Of a stretch of 64,000 nt of DNA, positions 55,286-64,000 are shown piece after piece. Both the position numbers and the translations under genes were made by a program. How positions within the stretch are numbered: the stretch's first letter is position 1; each line of letters opens with the position of its first letter. The stretch lies in NCBI RefSeq assembly GCF_002250505.1, contig NZ_NJGY01000002.1:364839-428838 (forward strand), given 5' to 3'. Source of the DNA: Janthinobacterium sp. PC23-8. GTDB taxonomy: Bacteria; Pseudomonadota; Gammaproteobacteria; Burkholderiales; Burkholderiaceae_D. The notes under the pieces were generated by a model. The model saw nothing but the letters and a program-made list of their open reading frames with translations. It ran no database searches and was not told the DNA's origin.

Positions 55286-56359
55286 ATGAATAACTGGAAT
55301 CAATTTTTACTGGCGCAAGGCGCCCGCAGTGCCGATGGCGGCGAAGCCGCGATCGCCGATTTTGGCAACGCCTTGAGCGTGGCCCACTTGCAGGACGGCT
55401 TTGTCGCGCCCGTCACCGACCAGGGCCTGATCGCCGTCAATGGCGACGACGCCGCCAGCTTTTTGCACGCCCAGCTGACCAATGATGTGGAACACCTGAA
55501 CCAGGAGCAAGTGCGCCTGGCCGGCTACTGCACGCCGAAAGGCCGCCTGCTGGCCAGCTTCTTAATGTGGAGAAACGACACCACCGTCTACCTGCAGCTC
55601 GCACGCGACCTCCAGGCGCCGGTGCAGAAGCGCTTGCAGATGTTCGTGCTGCGCGCCAAGGCCAAGCTGCACGACGCCAGCGACGACCTGGCCAACCAGG
55701 TGGTCCTGGGGCTGGGCGGCCGGCAGGCCAGCACCCTGCTGGCCCAGTGGTTCGACAGCCTGCCGGCCACGCCGTTCAGCAAGGTCGACAATAGCATGGG
55801 CACCCTGCTGCGCGTGGCCGATGCGTTTGGCGGCGCGCGCTACCAGTGGCTGACCTCGGTCGAGAATGCCCTGGCCGTCTGGCCAACCCTGGCCGCCACC
55901 CTCGCCAAGGGTGGCAACGACGCCTGGCGCCTGTCGGAAATCCACGCCGGCGTACCGCAGATTACGCAGGCGACGCAAGAGCAGTTCGTGCCGCAGATGG
56001 TCAATTTTGAGTTGCTCGGCGGCGTCAATTTCAAGAAAGGCTGCTACCCTGGCCAGGAAATCGTCGCGCGCAGCCAGTATCTGGGCAAGCTCAAGCGGCG
56101 CACCACCCTGGTCAGCATCGACAGTACAGAGGCCAGGGCCGGGAGCGAACTGTTTGCCAGCAGCGACCCGACTCAGCCTTGCGGCATGATCGTCAACGCG
56201 GCACCGAATGGCGGCGGCGGCGTCGATGCGCTGGTGGAAATGAAACTGGCGGCCATCGAAGAAGGCGCAGCCGCAGGCGCGGTGCGGCTCGGTTCCACCG
56301 AGGGCGCCCCGCTGCGCTTGCTGGCCATGCCCTATGTGCTCGACGCACTCGACCTGTGA
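55286..56359 (+). CDS. ygfZ: Folate-binding Fe-S cluster repair protein YgfZ
   Basis: A 357-residue tetrahydrofolate-dependent protein of the GcvT-like fold. The family signature KGCYPGQE occurs with C253; DQGLIAVNGDDAASFLHAQLTNDV and AGYCTPKGRLLA are other conserved segments. It maintains iron-sulfur enzymes such as MiaB. ATG 55286 (MNNWNQF) is used; ATG 55277 (adding MEI) is also possible. It starts the forward block of ygfZ, DUF4936 and NRDE genes. Confidence 0.93.
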   Translation: MNNWNQFLLAQGARSADGGEAAIADFGNALSVAHLQDGFVAPVTDQGLIAVNGDDAASFLHAQLTNDVEHLNQEQVRLAGYCTPKGRLLASFLMWRNDTTVYLQLARDLQAPVQKRLQMFVLRAKAKLHDASDDLANQVVLGLGGRQASTLLAQWFDSLPATPFSKVDNSMGTLLRVADAFGGARYQWLTSVENALAVWPTLAATLAKGGNDAWRLSEIHAGVPQITQATQEQFVPQMVNFELLGGVNFKKGCYPGQEIVARSQYLGKLKRRTTLVSIDSTEARAGSELFASSDPTQPCGMIVNAAPNGGGGVDALVEMKLAAIEEGAAAGAVRLGSTEGAPLRLLAMPYVLDALDL

Positions 56360-56366
56360 GGATGCC

Positions 56367-56657
56367 ATGAAAGACTTGTATATCTATTACCAGGTAAAAG
56401 AAGAGCACGCACAGGCGCTCGAAGCGCGCGTGCGCTCGCTGCAGGCAAAACTGGCTGCCGATTCCGGCGTATCGCCCCAGCTCAAGCGCCGCCCAGAAAG
56501 CCGCGACGGCTTGCAGACGTGGATGGAAATCTATCCGGTGGTCGGCGAAGGCTTTGCCGGGCAACTGGCGACCGCCGCCGACGAGGCCGGCTTGCTGAGC
56601 CTGACGGCCGGCGGGCGCCATGTGGAAACCTTCATGGACTTGCCCCCATGTGCCTGA
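56367..56657 (+). CDS. DUF4936 family protein
   Basis: A 96-residue protein of a family typical of betaproteobacteria: KDLYIYYQVKEEHAQALEARV, then LKRRPESRDGLQTWMEIYP and RHVETFMDLPPCA. Function unknown. The ATG at 56367 is eight bases after the ygfZ stop, and its end overlaps the NRDE gene by 10 bases, so the three are one operon. Confidence 0.88.
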   Translation: MKDLYIYYQVKEEHAQALEARVRSLQAKLAADSGVSPQLKRRPESRDGLQTWMEIYPVVGEGFAGQLATAADEAGLLSLTAGGRHVETFMDLPPCA

Positions 56658-57385
56658 TCGTTTTTGCCTGGAAAGTCAATCCGCACGTGCCACTGATTGC
56701 CGCCGCCAACCGCGACGAATTCTATGAACGCGCCAGCGCCCCGGCCGGCAGCTGGCCGGAACATCCGCACGTGTATGCGGGGCGCGACCTGCAGGCCGGT
56801 GGCAGTTGGATGGGTATCACGCGCGTTGCCGGTGGCGCGTCGCGCTTTGCGGCCATCACGAATATCCGCAGTCCGCACGACTATCGCGCCGACGCGCCCT
56901 CGCGCGGCGCGCTGGTGGCCGATTACCTGGCCGGCGCCATGTCGGCCGAGGACTATATCGCGCAGATCCGCCCCGGCTGCGCCACCTACAACGGCTTTAA
57001 TCTGGTGCTGGGCGATGCCCACACCCTGATCTGGTTTTCCAACCGCGGCGACGACGACCCGCGCAATGGCCTGCCATTGGAGCCGGGCATCTATGGCCTG
57101 TCGAACGCCCTGCTCGACGCACCCTGGCCGAAGGTCTTGAAAACCAAGGCACAGTTCGCCAGCCTGATGTGCCTGGGCGCACCGGACGAAGCGTATTTCG
57201 AAATGCTGGCAGATACCACCCGCGCGCCGGACTTCCGCTTGCCGGACACGGGCGTGCCGCTGGACCTGGAACGGGTCTTGTCGGCCGTGTGCATCGACAC
57301 GCCCGGTTACGGCACCCGCACCTCGACCGTCGTCAAGCTGTTCCCGGACGCGCCGGGCGAGTTGCACGAACTGCTGGTCCAATAG
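56648..57385 (+). CDS. NRDE family protein (TANGO2-like)
   Basis: A 245-residue protein with the defining AANRDEF motif at about 20-26, the MCLIVFAWK N terminus, GGSWMGITRVAGGASRFAAITN (parts) and the YGLSNALLDAPWPK segment. The family is N-terminal-nucleophile-like (NRDE, PF05742); its human relative TANGO2 is linked to heme and lipid metabolism. Enzymatic activity is not established. The start overlaps the DUF4936 gene. Confidence 0.9.
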   Translation: MCLIVFAWKVNPHVPLIAAANRDEFYERASAPAGSWPEHPHVYAGRDLQAGGSWMGITRVAGGASRFAAITNIRSPHDYRADAPSRGALVADYLAGAMSAEDYIAQIRPGCATYNGFNLVLGDAHTLIWFSNRGDDDPRNGLPLEPGIYGLSNALLDAPWPKVLKTKAQFASLMCLGAPDEAYFEMLADTTRAPDFRLPDTGVPLDLERVLSAVCIDTPGYGTRTSTVVKLFPDAPGELHELLVQ

Positions 57386-57406
57386 CTTGCTGCTGCAATA
57401 AACCGG

Positions 57407-58219
57407 CTATCGCAGCGTCACATGGTAGCGCGCGGCCAGCTGCTGCAAGTAACTTGTGCCGCGCAGTTGGCGGTACTGCTCGCGCAAGCGCTCGACGGTG
57501 GCGCTCGGCGTGCCCAGGCTGGCCGCCACGTAATAGTCGGAATCATCGGACAGCAAGATGGCGCGCCTGACGACGCTCTCGGACACGCCGGCGCTGGCGC
57601 ACAGGGCGCCGATGGAATGCGGATTGCCGACGATCAGGTCAACCCGCCCTACCAGCAGCTTGTTCAGGCCCGACAGCGCGTTGTTGGTCAGGTCCAGCCG
57701 CCCTTTCTGCGCCAGGCCCATCTGCGCCAGTTGCGTGTGCGCGATATCGTCGCGGTTGACCGACGTGATATAGCGCGCCAGGTCGTCCAGGCTGCGCACC
57801 TCAATATCATTGCGCTTGCTTAACTGGTACAGATAGACCTGGCGTCGCGCCAGCGGTGCGATCCATTGAAACTGTTTTTCGCGCGCCGGCGTGCGGGCCA
57901 GGCTGAAGATCAGCACATTGGGCAATTGCTGCGCCATGCGGTAGGCGCGCGCCCACGGATAGGCCGCAAGGCTGTAGGCGATGCCCGCGCGCTCGACCAG
58001 GGCGCGCGCCACTTCCACGCTGTAGCCGGTCAGCTTGCCTTGCTCGATATAATTGAACGGCTTGAATTCCTCGGTCACCAGCATCAGGCGCGGCGCCGAT
58101 GGCGCGGCCTGGGCACCGGCACGGCCGATACCAGCCAGTCCCAGCAACGCCAGGATGGCCGCCGCCGTGGTCCGCCGCCGGCCCTGTTTTACTGCATCGA
58201 TCACCAGATTGCTCTCCAT
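57407..58219 (-). CDS. Periplasmic amino-acid-type (family 3) binding protein, orphan
   Basis: A 270-residue exported protein. Hydrophobic signal (TTAAAILALLGLAGIGRAGAQA), then PRLMLVTEEFKPFNYIEQGKLTGYSVEVARAL, the ALVERAGIAYSLAAYPWARAYRMAQQ segment (parts) and the FSLARTPAREKQFQWI segment, typical of solute-binding family 3 proteins. No permease or ATPase genes adjoin it, so it is an orphan: a sensor or a protein using a distant transporter. Start ATG 58219 is chosen from three candidates (58282, 58219) by signal-peptide position. Confidence 0.85.
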   Translation of the reverse strand: MESNLVIDAVKQGRRRTTAAAILALLGLAGIGRAGAQAAPSAPRLMLVTEEFKPFNYIEQGKLTGYSVEVARALVERAGIAYSLAAYPWARAYRMAQQLPNVLIFSLARTPAREKQFQWIAPLARRQVYLYQLSKRNDIEVRSLDDLARYITSVNRDDIAHTQLAQMGLAQKGRLDLTNNALSGLNKLLVGRVDLIVGNPHSIGALCASAGVSESVVRRAILLSDDSDYYVAASLGTPSATVERLREQYRQLRGTSYLQQLAARYHVTLR

Positions 58220-58315
58220 AATGGCCTCGCCCGCCCGCCGCGCGAATAACTGCCACGATACACCATTGCCTTCCAAAAACAATATGGAAACAAGTTGGAG
58301 AACGCGCGTCCCGTA

Positions 58316-58347
58316 AAAAGAAAGCGCTTGCGCAAGCGCTTTCTTTT
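58316..58347. promoter_or_regulatory. 32-bp perfect palindrome in the divergent promoter region
   Basis: Every base of 58316-58347 pairs across a centre at 58331/58332. It holds two AAGCGCTT cores (58322-58329 and 58334-58341), each having the central CG and AAnCGnTT shape of LacI-family operators. It lies 76 bases before the LacI-type regulator gene and 97 bases before the divergent gene, so an operator is more plausible than a terminator, although its A and T flanks would also suit a bidirectional terminator. Confidence 0.6.
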
Positions 58348-58422
58348 GTTTAGGATGGCATCAAACGCGGCAAAGCCGTGCATTAAATGATAACAATAAA
58401 AAAAAGTACACCAGGAGACACC

Positions 58423-59430
58423 ATGGCCACCATGGAAGATGTAGCGCGGGCAGCGGACGTATCGCTGTCGACCGTTTCGCATGTAGTCAATGGCACCCGC
58501 AAGGTCAGCCCGAAAACCGTCGCCGCCGTCAACGCGGCCATGCAGCAGATTGGCTATGTGCCCAATATGCTGGCGCGCGCGCTGGCCGGTTCCTCGTCCG
58601 GCACGATCGGCGTGGCCATCTCCGCCTTTACCAATCACTATTTCAGCGAAACCGTGCGCGCCATCGAGGCCGCCTGCACGCGGCACGGCATGATGATGCT
58701 GTTTTCCGATACCCATGACGACCCGGAGCAGGAACTCAAGGTGGTGCAGAACCTGCACCAGCGCCGGGTCGACGGCATCGTGCTGGCGCCCTCGGGCGAC
58801 CCACAGGGCCGCGCGCTGGAATATCTCCAAAGTAACAAGATCGCTTCGGTGCTGGTCGACCGCATGTCGGCGCAGGCGTTTGACCAGGTCGGTGTGGAAA
58901 ATGTCGAAGCCACCTGCGAGCTGATCAGCCATCTGATCGTGCGTCACGGCCACCGCCGCATCGGCTTTATCGCCGGCGCGCCCGGCCTGTCGACCACCGA
59001 GGAGCGCATCACCGGCTACCGCCTGGCGCTGGCCCGCGCCGGCCTGCCCTTCGATGCCGCCCTGTTGCAATGGGGCCATTCCAATCTCGAGCGCAGTGGC
59101 GCGGCCACGCGTGAACTGCTGGCGCTGCCACTGGCGCAGCGGCCGACAGCCATTGTTGCCGGCAATAACCTGATGACCATCGGCACCATGCATGCGCTGC
59201 GCGATGCGCAAGTGGCCGTGCCGCAAGACATGGCCCTGGCCGGCTTCGATGATTTCGACTGGGCCGATTACTTCAGCCCGCGCCTGACCGTGATGGCCCA
59301 GCCGCTGGAAGAATTGGGCGCGATGGCGGTCGACCTGCTGATCGAGCGCCTGACCCATCCACAACGCGCGCAGCATGTACAGCGCTTGTCGCCGGTGCTG
59401 CGCGTGCGCAACTCCTGTGGCTGTTCCTGA
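58423..59430 (+). CDS. LacI family transcriptional regulator
   Basis: A 335-residue repressor. The N-terminal HTH (MEDVARAADVSLSTVSHVVNG; KVSPKTVAAVNAAMQQIGYVPNMLARAL, parts) and hinge are followed by a sugar-binding core (SGTIGVAISAFTNHYFSETV...; FIAGAPGLSTTEERITGY). ATG 58423 follows an AGGAG at 58412; ATG 58432 is another option. It heads the sugar operon of kinase, transaldolase and transporter and probably binds the palindrome upstream. Confidence 0.93.
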   Translation: MATMEDVARAADVSLSTVSHVVNGTRKVSPKTVAAVNAAMQQIGYVPNMLARALAGSSSGTIGVAISAFTNHYFSETVRAIEAACTRHGMMMLFSDTHDDPEQELKVVQNLHQRRVDGIVLAPSGDPQGRALEYLQSNKIASVLVDRMSAQAFDQVGVENVEATCELISHLIVRHGHRRIGFIAGAPGLSTTEERITGYRLALARAGLPFDAALLQWGHSNLERSGAATRELLALPLAQRPTAIVAGNNLMTIGTMHALRDAQVAVPQDMALAGFDDFDWADYFSPRLTVMAQPLEELGAMAVDLLIERLTHPQRAQHVQRLSPVLRVRNSCGCS

Positions 59431-59448
59431 GTCCTTTCATTGAAAACC

Positions 59449-60942
59449 ATGACGAACAAGATTTCCCTCGGTATCGATCTCGGTACCTCCGAACTGAAAA
59501 CCGTGCTGATGGACAGCCACGGCGCCATCCGGGCCCAGGCCTCGGTGCGCCTGGCCGTCTCGCGCCCGCACCCTGGCTGGTCCGAGCAGGCGCCGCAGGA
59601 CTGGTGGGACGCCTGCGTGTCGGCCCTGGCGCAGTTGCGCAGCAAGCACGCCGACGACTATGCGGCGATTGCCTGCATCGGCCTGTCGGGCCAGATGCAT
59701 GGCGCCGTGTTGCTCGACTGCAATGACGCCTGCATCCGCCCGGCCATCCTGTGGAACGATGCGCGCGCCCATCAGGAGGCAGCGCAGCTGGCGCACGCCT
59801 ATCCGGCGTTTGCCGACGTGACGGGCAGCCTGGCGATGGCCGGCCTGACCGCGCCGAAGCTGCTGTGGCTGCAAAAACACGAGCCGCAGGCGTTTGCCGT
59901 GCTCGACTGCGTGTTGTCGCCCAAAGACTACCTGCGCCTGCGTTTGACGGGGCAAAAAATCACCGACATGTCCGATGCGGCCGGCACCCTGTGGCTGGAC
60001 GTGCCGCGCCGCGCCTGGTTCGCGCCGATGGTGGAGGCCTGCGGTCTGCGCCTGGCGCAACTGCCGCCGCTGGTCGAAGGGATTGCGGCCACCGGCACCG
60101 TCACGCGCGAAGCCGCTGCCGTGCTCGGCTTGAGCACCGAGGTGGTGGTGGCCGGCGGTGGCGGCGACAACCCGGTCTCGGCCGTTGGCATCGGCGCCGT
60201 CAACGCGGGCGACAGCTTCATTTCGCTCGGCACCAGCGCCGCCATCGTTTCGGTCACCGAACAGCCGCTGGGCAATCCGAACGGCGGCGTGCACAGCTTT
60301 TGTCACGCCCTGCCCGGCCGCTGGTACGCCATGGGCGCCATTCTGTCGGGCGCCAGCTGTTTGCGCTGGGCCACAGGCGTGCTGAACCAGCCCGACGAAG
60401 CGGCGCTGCTGGCGCTGGTCGAGGCCGGTTTGCCCTTGAGCTTGCCGGTGGCCGCCGACGCACCGCTGTTCCTGCCGTATCTGTCCGGCGAGCGCACCCC
60501 CTACAACGATCCGCAAGTGCGCGGCGCGTTTTTACAGTTGGGCCATGATAGCAATCCGGCGCAGCTTGGCTACGCTGTGCTCGAAGGCGTGGCGTTCGCC
60601 TTGCGCGACGCCATGGCGGCCGTCATCTCGACCGGCGCCACCGTGCCGCATTGCCTGCTGGTTGGCGGCGGCGCGCGCAGCCAGTACTGGGCGCAATTGC
60701 TGGCCAATGTGCTGGGCCGCGAAATGCGCACCTTGCACAACAGTGAGTTGTCGGCGAGTATGGGCGCGGCCAAACTGGGCTTTGCCGCCATCGGCGAGGC
60801 CCGGCTGCTGGCCAGCGGCCTGGAAGTGAAAAACACCTTCCTGCCAGACAGCGAACAACACGCGGCGCTGAGCATTCGTTACCAGAAATACCGCAGCCTC
60901 TTTCCTGCCGTTCAGGCACTGCATCAACTGTCGTCTACCTAA
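59449..60942 (+). CDS. xylB: FGGY-family xylulokinase
   Basis: A 497-residue carbohydrate kinase of the FGGY family. Conserved parts: LGIDLGTSELKTVL (phosphate 1), GLSGQMHGAVLLD and RPAILWNDARAH (substrate region), GTSAAIVSV and the LVGGGARSQYWAQLLANVLG segment (adenine/phosphate 2). The QMHG and WNDxR patterns fit xylulokinase, but the true substrate could be another pentulose. ATG 59449 is chosen; a TTG at 59440 is an in-frame alternative. No xylose isomerase is seen in the window. Confidence 0.88.
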   Translation: MTNKISLGIDLGTSELKTVLMDSHGAIRAQASVRLAVSRPHPGWSEQAPQDWWDACVSALAQLRSKHADDYAAIACIGLSGQMHGAVLLDCNDACIRPAILWNDARAHQEAAQLAHAYPAFADVTGSLAMAGLTAPKLLWLQKHEPQAFAVLDCVLSPKDYLRLRLTGQKITDMSDAAGTLWLDVPRRAWFAPMVEACGLRLAQLPPLVEGIAATGTVTREAAAVLGLSTEVVVAGGGGDNPVSAVGIGAVNAGDSFISLGTSAAIVSVTEQPLGNPNGGVHSFCHALPGRWYAMGAILSGASCLRWATGVLNQPDEAALLALVEAGLPLSLPVAADAPLFLPYLSGERTPYNDPQVRGAFLQLGHDSNPAQLGYAVLEGVAFALRDAMAAVISTGATVPHCLLVGGGARSQYWAQLLANVLGREMRTLHNSELSASMGAAKLGFAAIGEARLLASGLEVKNTFLPDSEQHAALSIRYQKYRSLFPAVQALHQLSST

Positions 60943-60954
60943 GGACAAGTCACG

Positions 60955-61917
60955 ATGAATCAACTGCAACAATTGAAACAAGCCAGCACGGTGGTCGCCG
61001 ATACCGGCGACTTCCTGCAACTGGCCCGGTTTGCGCCGCAAGACGCCACCACCAACCCGTCCCTGATTTTGAAAGCCGTGCTGCAGTCCGACTATGCGCC
61101 GCTGCTGGCCGACACCGTTGCCGCGCACAAGAGCGCCGCGCTCGACGATATCGTCGACCAGGTGCTGGTACGCTTCGGCCTGGAAATTCTGAAAGTGGTG
61201 CCGGGCCGCGTATCGACCGAAGTCGACGCCCGCCTGAGCTTTGACCGCGCCGCCACGGTGGCCAGGGCCCGCCGCCTGATCGCCCTGTACGAAGCGGCCG
61301 GCGTCAAACGTGAGCGCGTCCTGATCAAGATCGCCGCCACCTGGGAAGGCATCGAGGCTGCGCGCGAACTGGAAGCGGACGGCATCTTCTGCAACCTGAC
61401 CCTGCTGTTCGCTTTCTGCCAGGCCGTCGCTTGCGCCGACGCCAAAGTGCGTCTGATTTCGCCTTTTGTGGGCCGTATCTACGACTGGCACAAGAAATCG
61501 CTCGGCGCCTCGTGGGACGAAGCGGCCCGTTCGCTGTCCAACGATCCAGGCGTGCAGTCGGTCACCCGCATCTACCAATATTACAAGCAGCATGGCATCG
61601 CCACCCAGGTGATGGGCGCGAGCTTCCGCAACACGGGCCAGATCACCGCCCTGTCCGGCTGCGACCTGCTGACCATCAGCCCCGACCTGCTGGCCAGGCT
61701 CGAAGCGTCCGAAGAGCCGTTCGAACGCGCGCTGGGAGCGGACACTGCGGACCATGGCGCGCCGCAAGCGGCCATCACGTATGACGAAGCCGCTTTCCGC
61801 TACGCCCTGAACGAGGACGCGATGGCGAGCGAAAAGCTGGCCGAAGGCATCCGCGGCTTTGCCGTCGATGCTGGCAAACTCGACAAGATGATCGAGGACC
61901 TGCGCCAGGCCGCTTGA
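60955..61917 (+). CDS. tal: Transaldolase
   Basis: A 320-residue enzyme of the pentose phosphate pathway that transfers a dihydroxyacetone unit. DTGDF and [13 protein letters not shown] (N-terminal), [16 protein letters not shown] with the Schiff-base Lys (VLIKIAATW), and [14 protein letters not shown] are family motifs. The length matches TalB-type enzymes. It sits 12 bases after the kinase gene, linking the imported sugar to central carbon metabolism. Confidence 0.96.
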   Translation: MNQLQQLKQASTVVADTGDFLQLARFAPQDATTNPSLILKAVLQSDYAPLLADTVAAHKSAALDDIVDQVLVRFGLEILKVVPGRVSTEVDARLSFDRAATVARARRLIALYEAAGVKRERVLIKIAATWEGIEAARELEADGIFCNLTLLFAFCQAVACADAKVRLISPFVGRIYDWHKKSLGASWDEAARSLSNDPGVQSVTRIYQYYKQHGIATQVMGASFRNTGQITALSGCDLLTISPDLLARLEASEEPFERALGADTADHGAPQAAITYDEAAFRYALNEDAMASEKLAEGIRGFAVDAGKLDKMIEDLRQAA

Positions 61918-61993
61918 AAAACAGTTTTTACCCCGTAGCAGTTTTATCGCGTAGTACCGTTGTTTTTGACTATAAGAACCCTTGGAGATTCTC

Positions 61994-62929
61994 ATGAAAA
62001 AAGTAATTACCGCCACCCTGCTGTTGTCCGCCGCCTGCAGCGCTTTTGCTGCCGACAAACCGTTGAAATCGATCGGCGTGAGCGTGGGCGACCTGGCCAA
62101 CCCGTTCTTCGTGGCAATTGGCCGCGGCGCTGAAGAAAGCGCCAGGAAAATCGGCGGCGCTGGCGTGAAAGTGACCACCGTATCGAGCAAGTACGACTTG
62201 AACACCCAGGTCGACCAGATCGAAAACTTTATCGCCAACAAGACTGACATCATCATTCTGAATGCGGTCGACTCCAAGGGCATCGCACCGGCCATCAAGA
62301 AAGCGCGCAATGCCGGCGTAGTGGTGATCGCGGTCGACGTCGGCGCCGTCGGCGCTTCGGCCACCGTGATGTCCGACAACACCATGGCTGGCGACGTCTC
62401 GTGCGCCTACCTGGCCAAGCAGATCGGCGGCAAGGGCAATGTGGTGATCCTGAACGGCCCACCGGTGACCTCCGTGATCGACCGCGTCAACGGTTGCAAG
62501 AAAACCCTGGCCGCCTTCAAGGACATCAAAGTCCTGTCGGACAACCAGAACGCCAACGGCAGCCGTGACGGCGGCATGACCGTGATGTCGAACCTGCTGA
62601 CGGCCCATCCGAAGATCGATGGCGTGTTCGCCATCAACGATCCTACCGGCATCGGCGCCGAACTGGCGATCAAGCAAGCCAAGCGCACCGACGTGAAACT
62701 GATCACCGCCGTCGATGGCGCGCCCGATGCCCAGAACGCCCTGAAAAACAAGGCGGGCCTGTTCGCCGCCACCTCGGCGCAAAACCCTTACCGCATGGCC
62801 ACCGAGGCAGTGCAGATGGGTTACGACATCATGAATGGCCGTACGCCGAAACAAACCATGGTGCTGCTGCCGACCCCGGCCATCACCAAGGAAAACGTCG
62901 CGACCTACACGGGCTGGGTAAAGAACTGA
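61994..62929 (+). CDS. Sugar ABC transporter substrate-binding protein (RbsB-like)
   Basis: A 311-residue periplasmic protein with a signal peptide (KKVITATLLLSAACSAFAAD, cleavage after AFA). The mature part has ANPFFVAIGRGAEE, IIILNAVDSKGIAPAIKKA, AVDVGAV and the KGNVVILNGPPV segment of the ribose-type (family 2/4B) binding fold. It delivers a pentose or polyol, judged from the kinase and transaldolase upstream, but the exact sugar is unknown. ATG 61994 is used; ATG 61982 adds four residues. Confidence 0.9.
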   Translation: MKKVITATLLLSAACSAFAADKPLKSIGVSVGDLANPFFVAIGRGAEESARKIGGAGVKVTTVSSKYDLNTQVDQIENFIANKTDIIILNAVDSKGIAPAIKKARNAGVVVIAVDVGAVGASATVMSDNTMAGDVSCAYLAKQIGGKGNVVILNGPPVTSVIDRVNGCKKTLAAFKDIKVLSDNQNANGSRDGGMTVMSNLLTAHPKIDGVFAINDPTGIGAELAIKQAKRTDVKLITAVDGAPDAQNALKNKAGLFAATSAQNPYRMATEAVQMGYDIMNGRTPKQTMVLLPTPAITKENVATYTGWVKN

Positions 62930-63010
62930 TCTGGCTGACCTGAACCACGCGTCGTCCGCTCCGGCTTCGGCCGGTGGCGGGCGGCAGTTTCAAAGCAAGG
63001 AAGGACAGTC

Positions 63011-64000
63011 ATGAGCGACGAAATCATTTTTGAAATGCGCGGCATCGAGAAGCGCTTTGGCGCCACGCGCGCGCTGCGCGGCGTGCACCTGACGGTGCGC
63101 AGCGGCGAAATCCATGCCGTGATGGGCGAAAACGGTGCTGGAAAAAGTACCCTGATGAAAATCCTGTCAGGCGTGTACACCCCCGACGCCGGTGAAATCA
63201 TCCTGGATGGCAAGCCGATCAGGATCCGCAATCCGGGCGAGGCCCGCGCATTGGGCATCAACCTGATCTACCAGGAACTGAGCGTGGCCAAAAACATGAC
63301 GGTGGCGCAGAACGTCTTCATGGGCAGCGAGCCCAAGGGACCGTTCTTTACCGTCAGGGGCGGCGAAATGCGCGCCCGTACCAATGCCATTCTGGCCGAC
63401 CTCGGTTCACGCTTCAACGCCGACACCATGGTCTCGACGTTATCGATCGCCGAGCAGCAGCAGGTGGAAATTGCCCGTGCCCTGGTGCACGAGAGCCGCA
63501 TCCTGATCATGGACGAACCGACGGCGGCCCTGTCCGACCGTGAAACCGAACAATTGTTCCGCATTATCGAAGAACAGCGCGACAAAGGCCTGGCCATCCT
63601 CTACATCAGCCACCGCATGGCCGAGGTGGAACGCCTGGCGCGCCGTATCACGGTGCTGCGCGACGGCGCCTATGTGGGCGAGCTGGGCAAGGACGAACTC
63701 GATCAGAAAAAAGTCGTGCAAATGATGGTCGGCCGGCCCGCCGACGACTTTTATTCGCACGAGCGGCGCACCGCGCGCGGCGCCGAGCGCCTGCGCGTGG
63801 AAAATGTCGGCGCAGGCAAGGTCAAGCCGGCCAGCTTCGTGCTGCACGCCGGTGAAGTGACGGGACTGGCGGGCCTGGTCGGTGCCGGCCGCACGGAACT
63901 GGCGCGCCTGATCTTTGGCGCCGACAAGAAGCAGTCGGGCCAGGTCTGGCTCGACGGCCAGGAAGTGCATATCGGCGAGCCTTTGGCCGCGATCCGCCAC
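63011..64000 (+). CDS. Sugar ABC transporter ATP-binding protein (RbsA-like), 5' part
   Basis: The first 330 residues of a double ATPase, cut by the window's end. The first nucleotide-binding half is complete: Walker A GENGAGKST, Q-loop YQELSVAKN, signature LSIAEQQQVEIARAL, Walker B ILIMDEPTAALSD and HRMAEVE. The second half begins with LAGLVGAGRTELARLIFGAD, where the Walker A is replaced (AGAGRTE), as is normal in RbsA/MglA types. The permease should follow outside the window. Confidence 0.93.
   Translation, partial: MSDEIIFEMRGIEKRFGATRALRGVHLTVRSGEIHAVMGENGAGKSTLMKILSGVYTPDAGEIILDGKPIRIRNPGEARALGINLIYQELSVAKNMTVAQNVFMGSEPKGPFFTVRGGEMRARTNAILADLGSRFNADTMVSTLSIAEQQQVEIARALVHESRILIMDEPTAALSDRETEQLFRIIEEQRDKGLAILYISHRMAEVERLARRITVLRDGAYVGELGKDELDQKKVVQMMVGRPADDFYSHERRTARGAERLRVENVGAGKVKPASFVLHAGEVTGLAGLVGAGRTELARLIFGADKKQSGQVWLDGQEVHIGEPLAAIRH

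Noticed and set aside
58316-58347. Bidirectional terminator reading of the palindrome
   Set aside because: It lies between two diverging genes, where no transcript should end; operator is the better reading, although a terminator is not excluded.
1-64000. CRISPR array, rRNA or tRNA genes
   Set aside because: No regularly spaced repeats or cloverleaf/rRNA sequences were recognised on reading; an automated tRNA search would be decisive.

Overview
The window is GC-rich (most of it looks above 60% by eye) and gene-dense. Its gene set and gene order point to a betaproteobacterium of the Oxalobacteraceae type (Janthinobacterium, Massilia or Duganella). That placement is inferred from the mltG-tmk-holB-tatD block, the cyoABCD-surf1-regBA block, the selU-selD-selenate transporter block and overall protein character; no marker gene such as 16S rRNA is present. 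I saw no rRNA, tRNA or CRISPR array.

Layout. 1-422: the end of an AT-richer serine hydrolase gene. 729-1502: ferredoxin-NADP reductase. 1632-4661: a complete IS66-family element with 27-bp imperfect inverted repeats, a perfect 8-bp target duplication and a fourth, non-transposase gene. 4954-5992: a lipoprotein of the DUF1264/OBAP family and a DUF3297 protein. 6067-9876 (minus): a three-gene overlapping operon coding for a VioB-like ferritin-like protein with a Cys-rich tail, a DUF692/MNIO oxidase and a DUF2063 partner protein. This looks like a peptide-modification system in which the substrate is fused to a 684-residue protein. 10150-13157: glutaminyl cyclase, a LysR regulator and a divergent cidAB-like pair. 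13222-18784: a selenium locus (selU, selD and a four-gene putative selenate ABC transporter). 18946-20072: a hypothetical protein and a GNAT protein. 20220-21203: a lone tyrosine recombinase with unusual active-site boxes.

21575-28369 (minus): cytochrome bo3 oxidase cyoABCD, SURF1 and the redox two-component pair RegB/RegA, closely packed as one unit, with an MHS-like MFS transporter divergent from it. 30143-38208: a signalling block of a three-receiver hybrid kinase, a CheR-like methyltransferase, a receiver-kinase and a two-receiver hybrid kinase, linked by start/stop overlaps. 38343-40073: an esterase, a small DUF7661-like protein and an SRPBCC protein. 40206-44841: a MarR-controlled EmrB/OprM/EmrA-type efflux operon. 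44907-47012: a stand-alone second EF-G. 47240-50954: OMPLA, small unknown genes, a PRMT-like methyltransferase and an ankyrin protein. 50962-57385: the cell-envelope and replication block tatD, holB, tmk, mltG with divergent ygfZ, DUF4936 and NRDE genes; a GNAT gene sits where pilZ is often found. 57407-64000: a periplasmic binding protein and a divergent sugar operon (LacI regulator, FGGY kinase, transaldolase, binding protein, ABC ATPase running off the edge), with a 32-bp perfect palindrome between them.

The best candidate for something undescribed is the 6067-9876 operon. The IS66 passenger gene, the divergent-promoter palindrome and the recombinase with substituted catalytic boxes come next.
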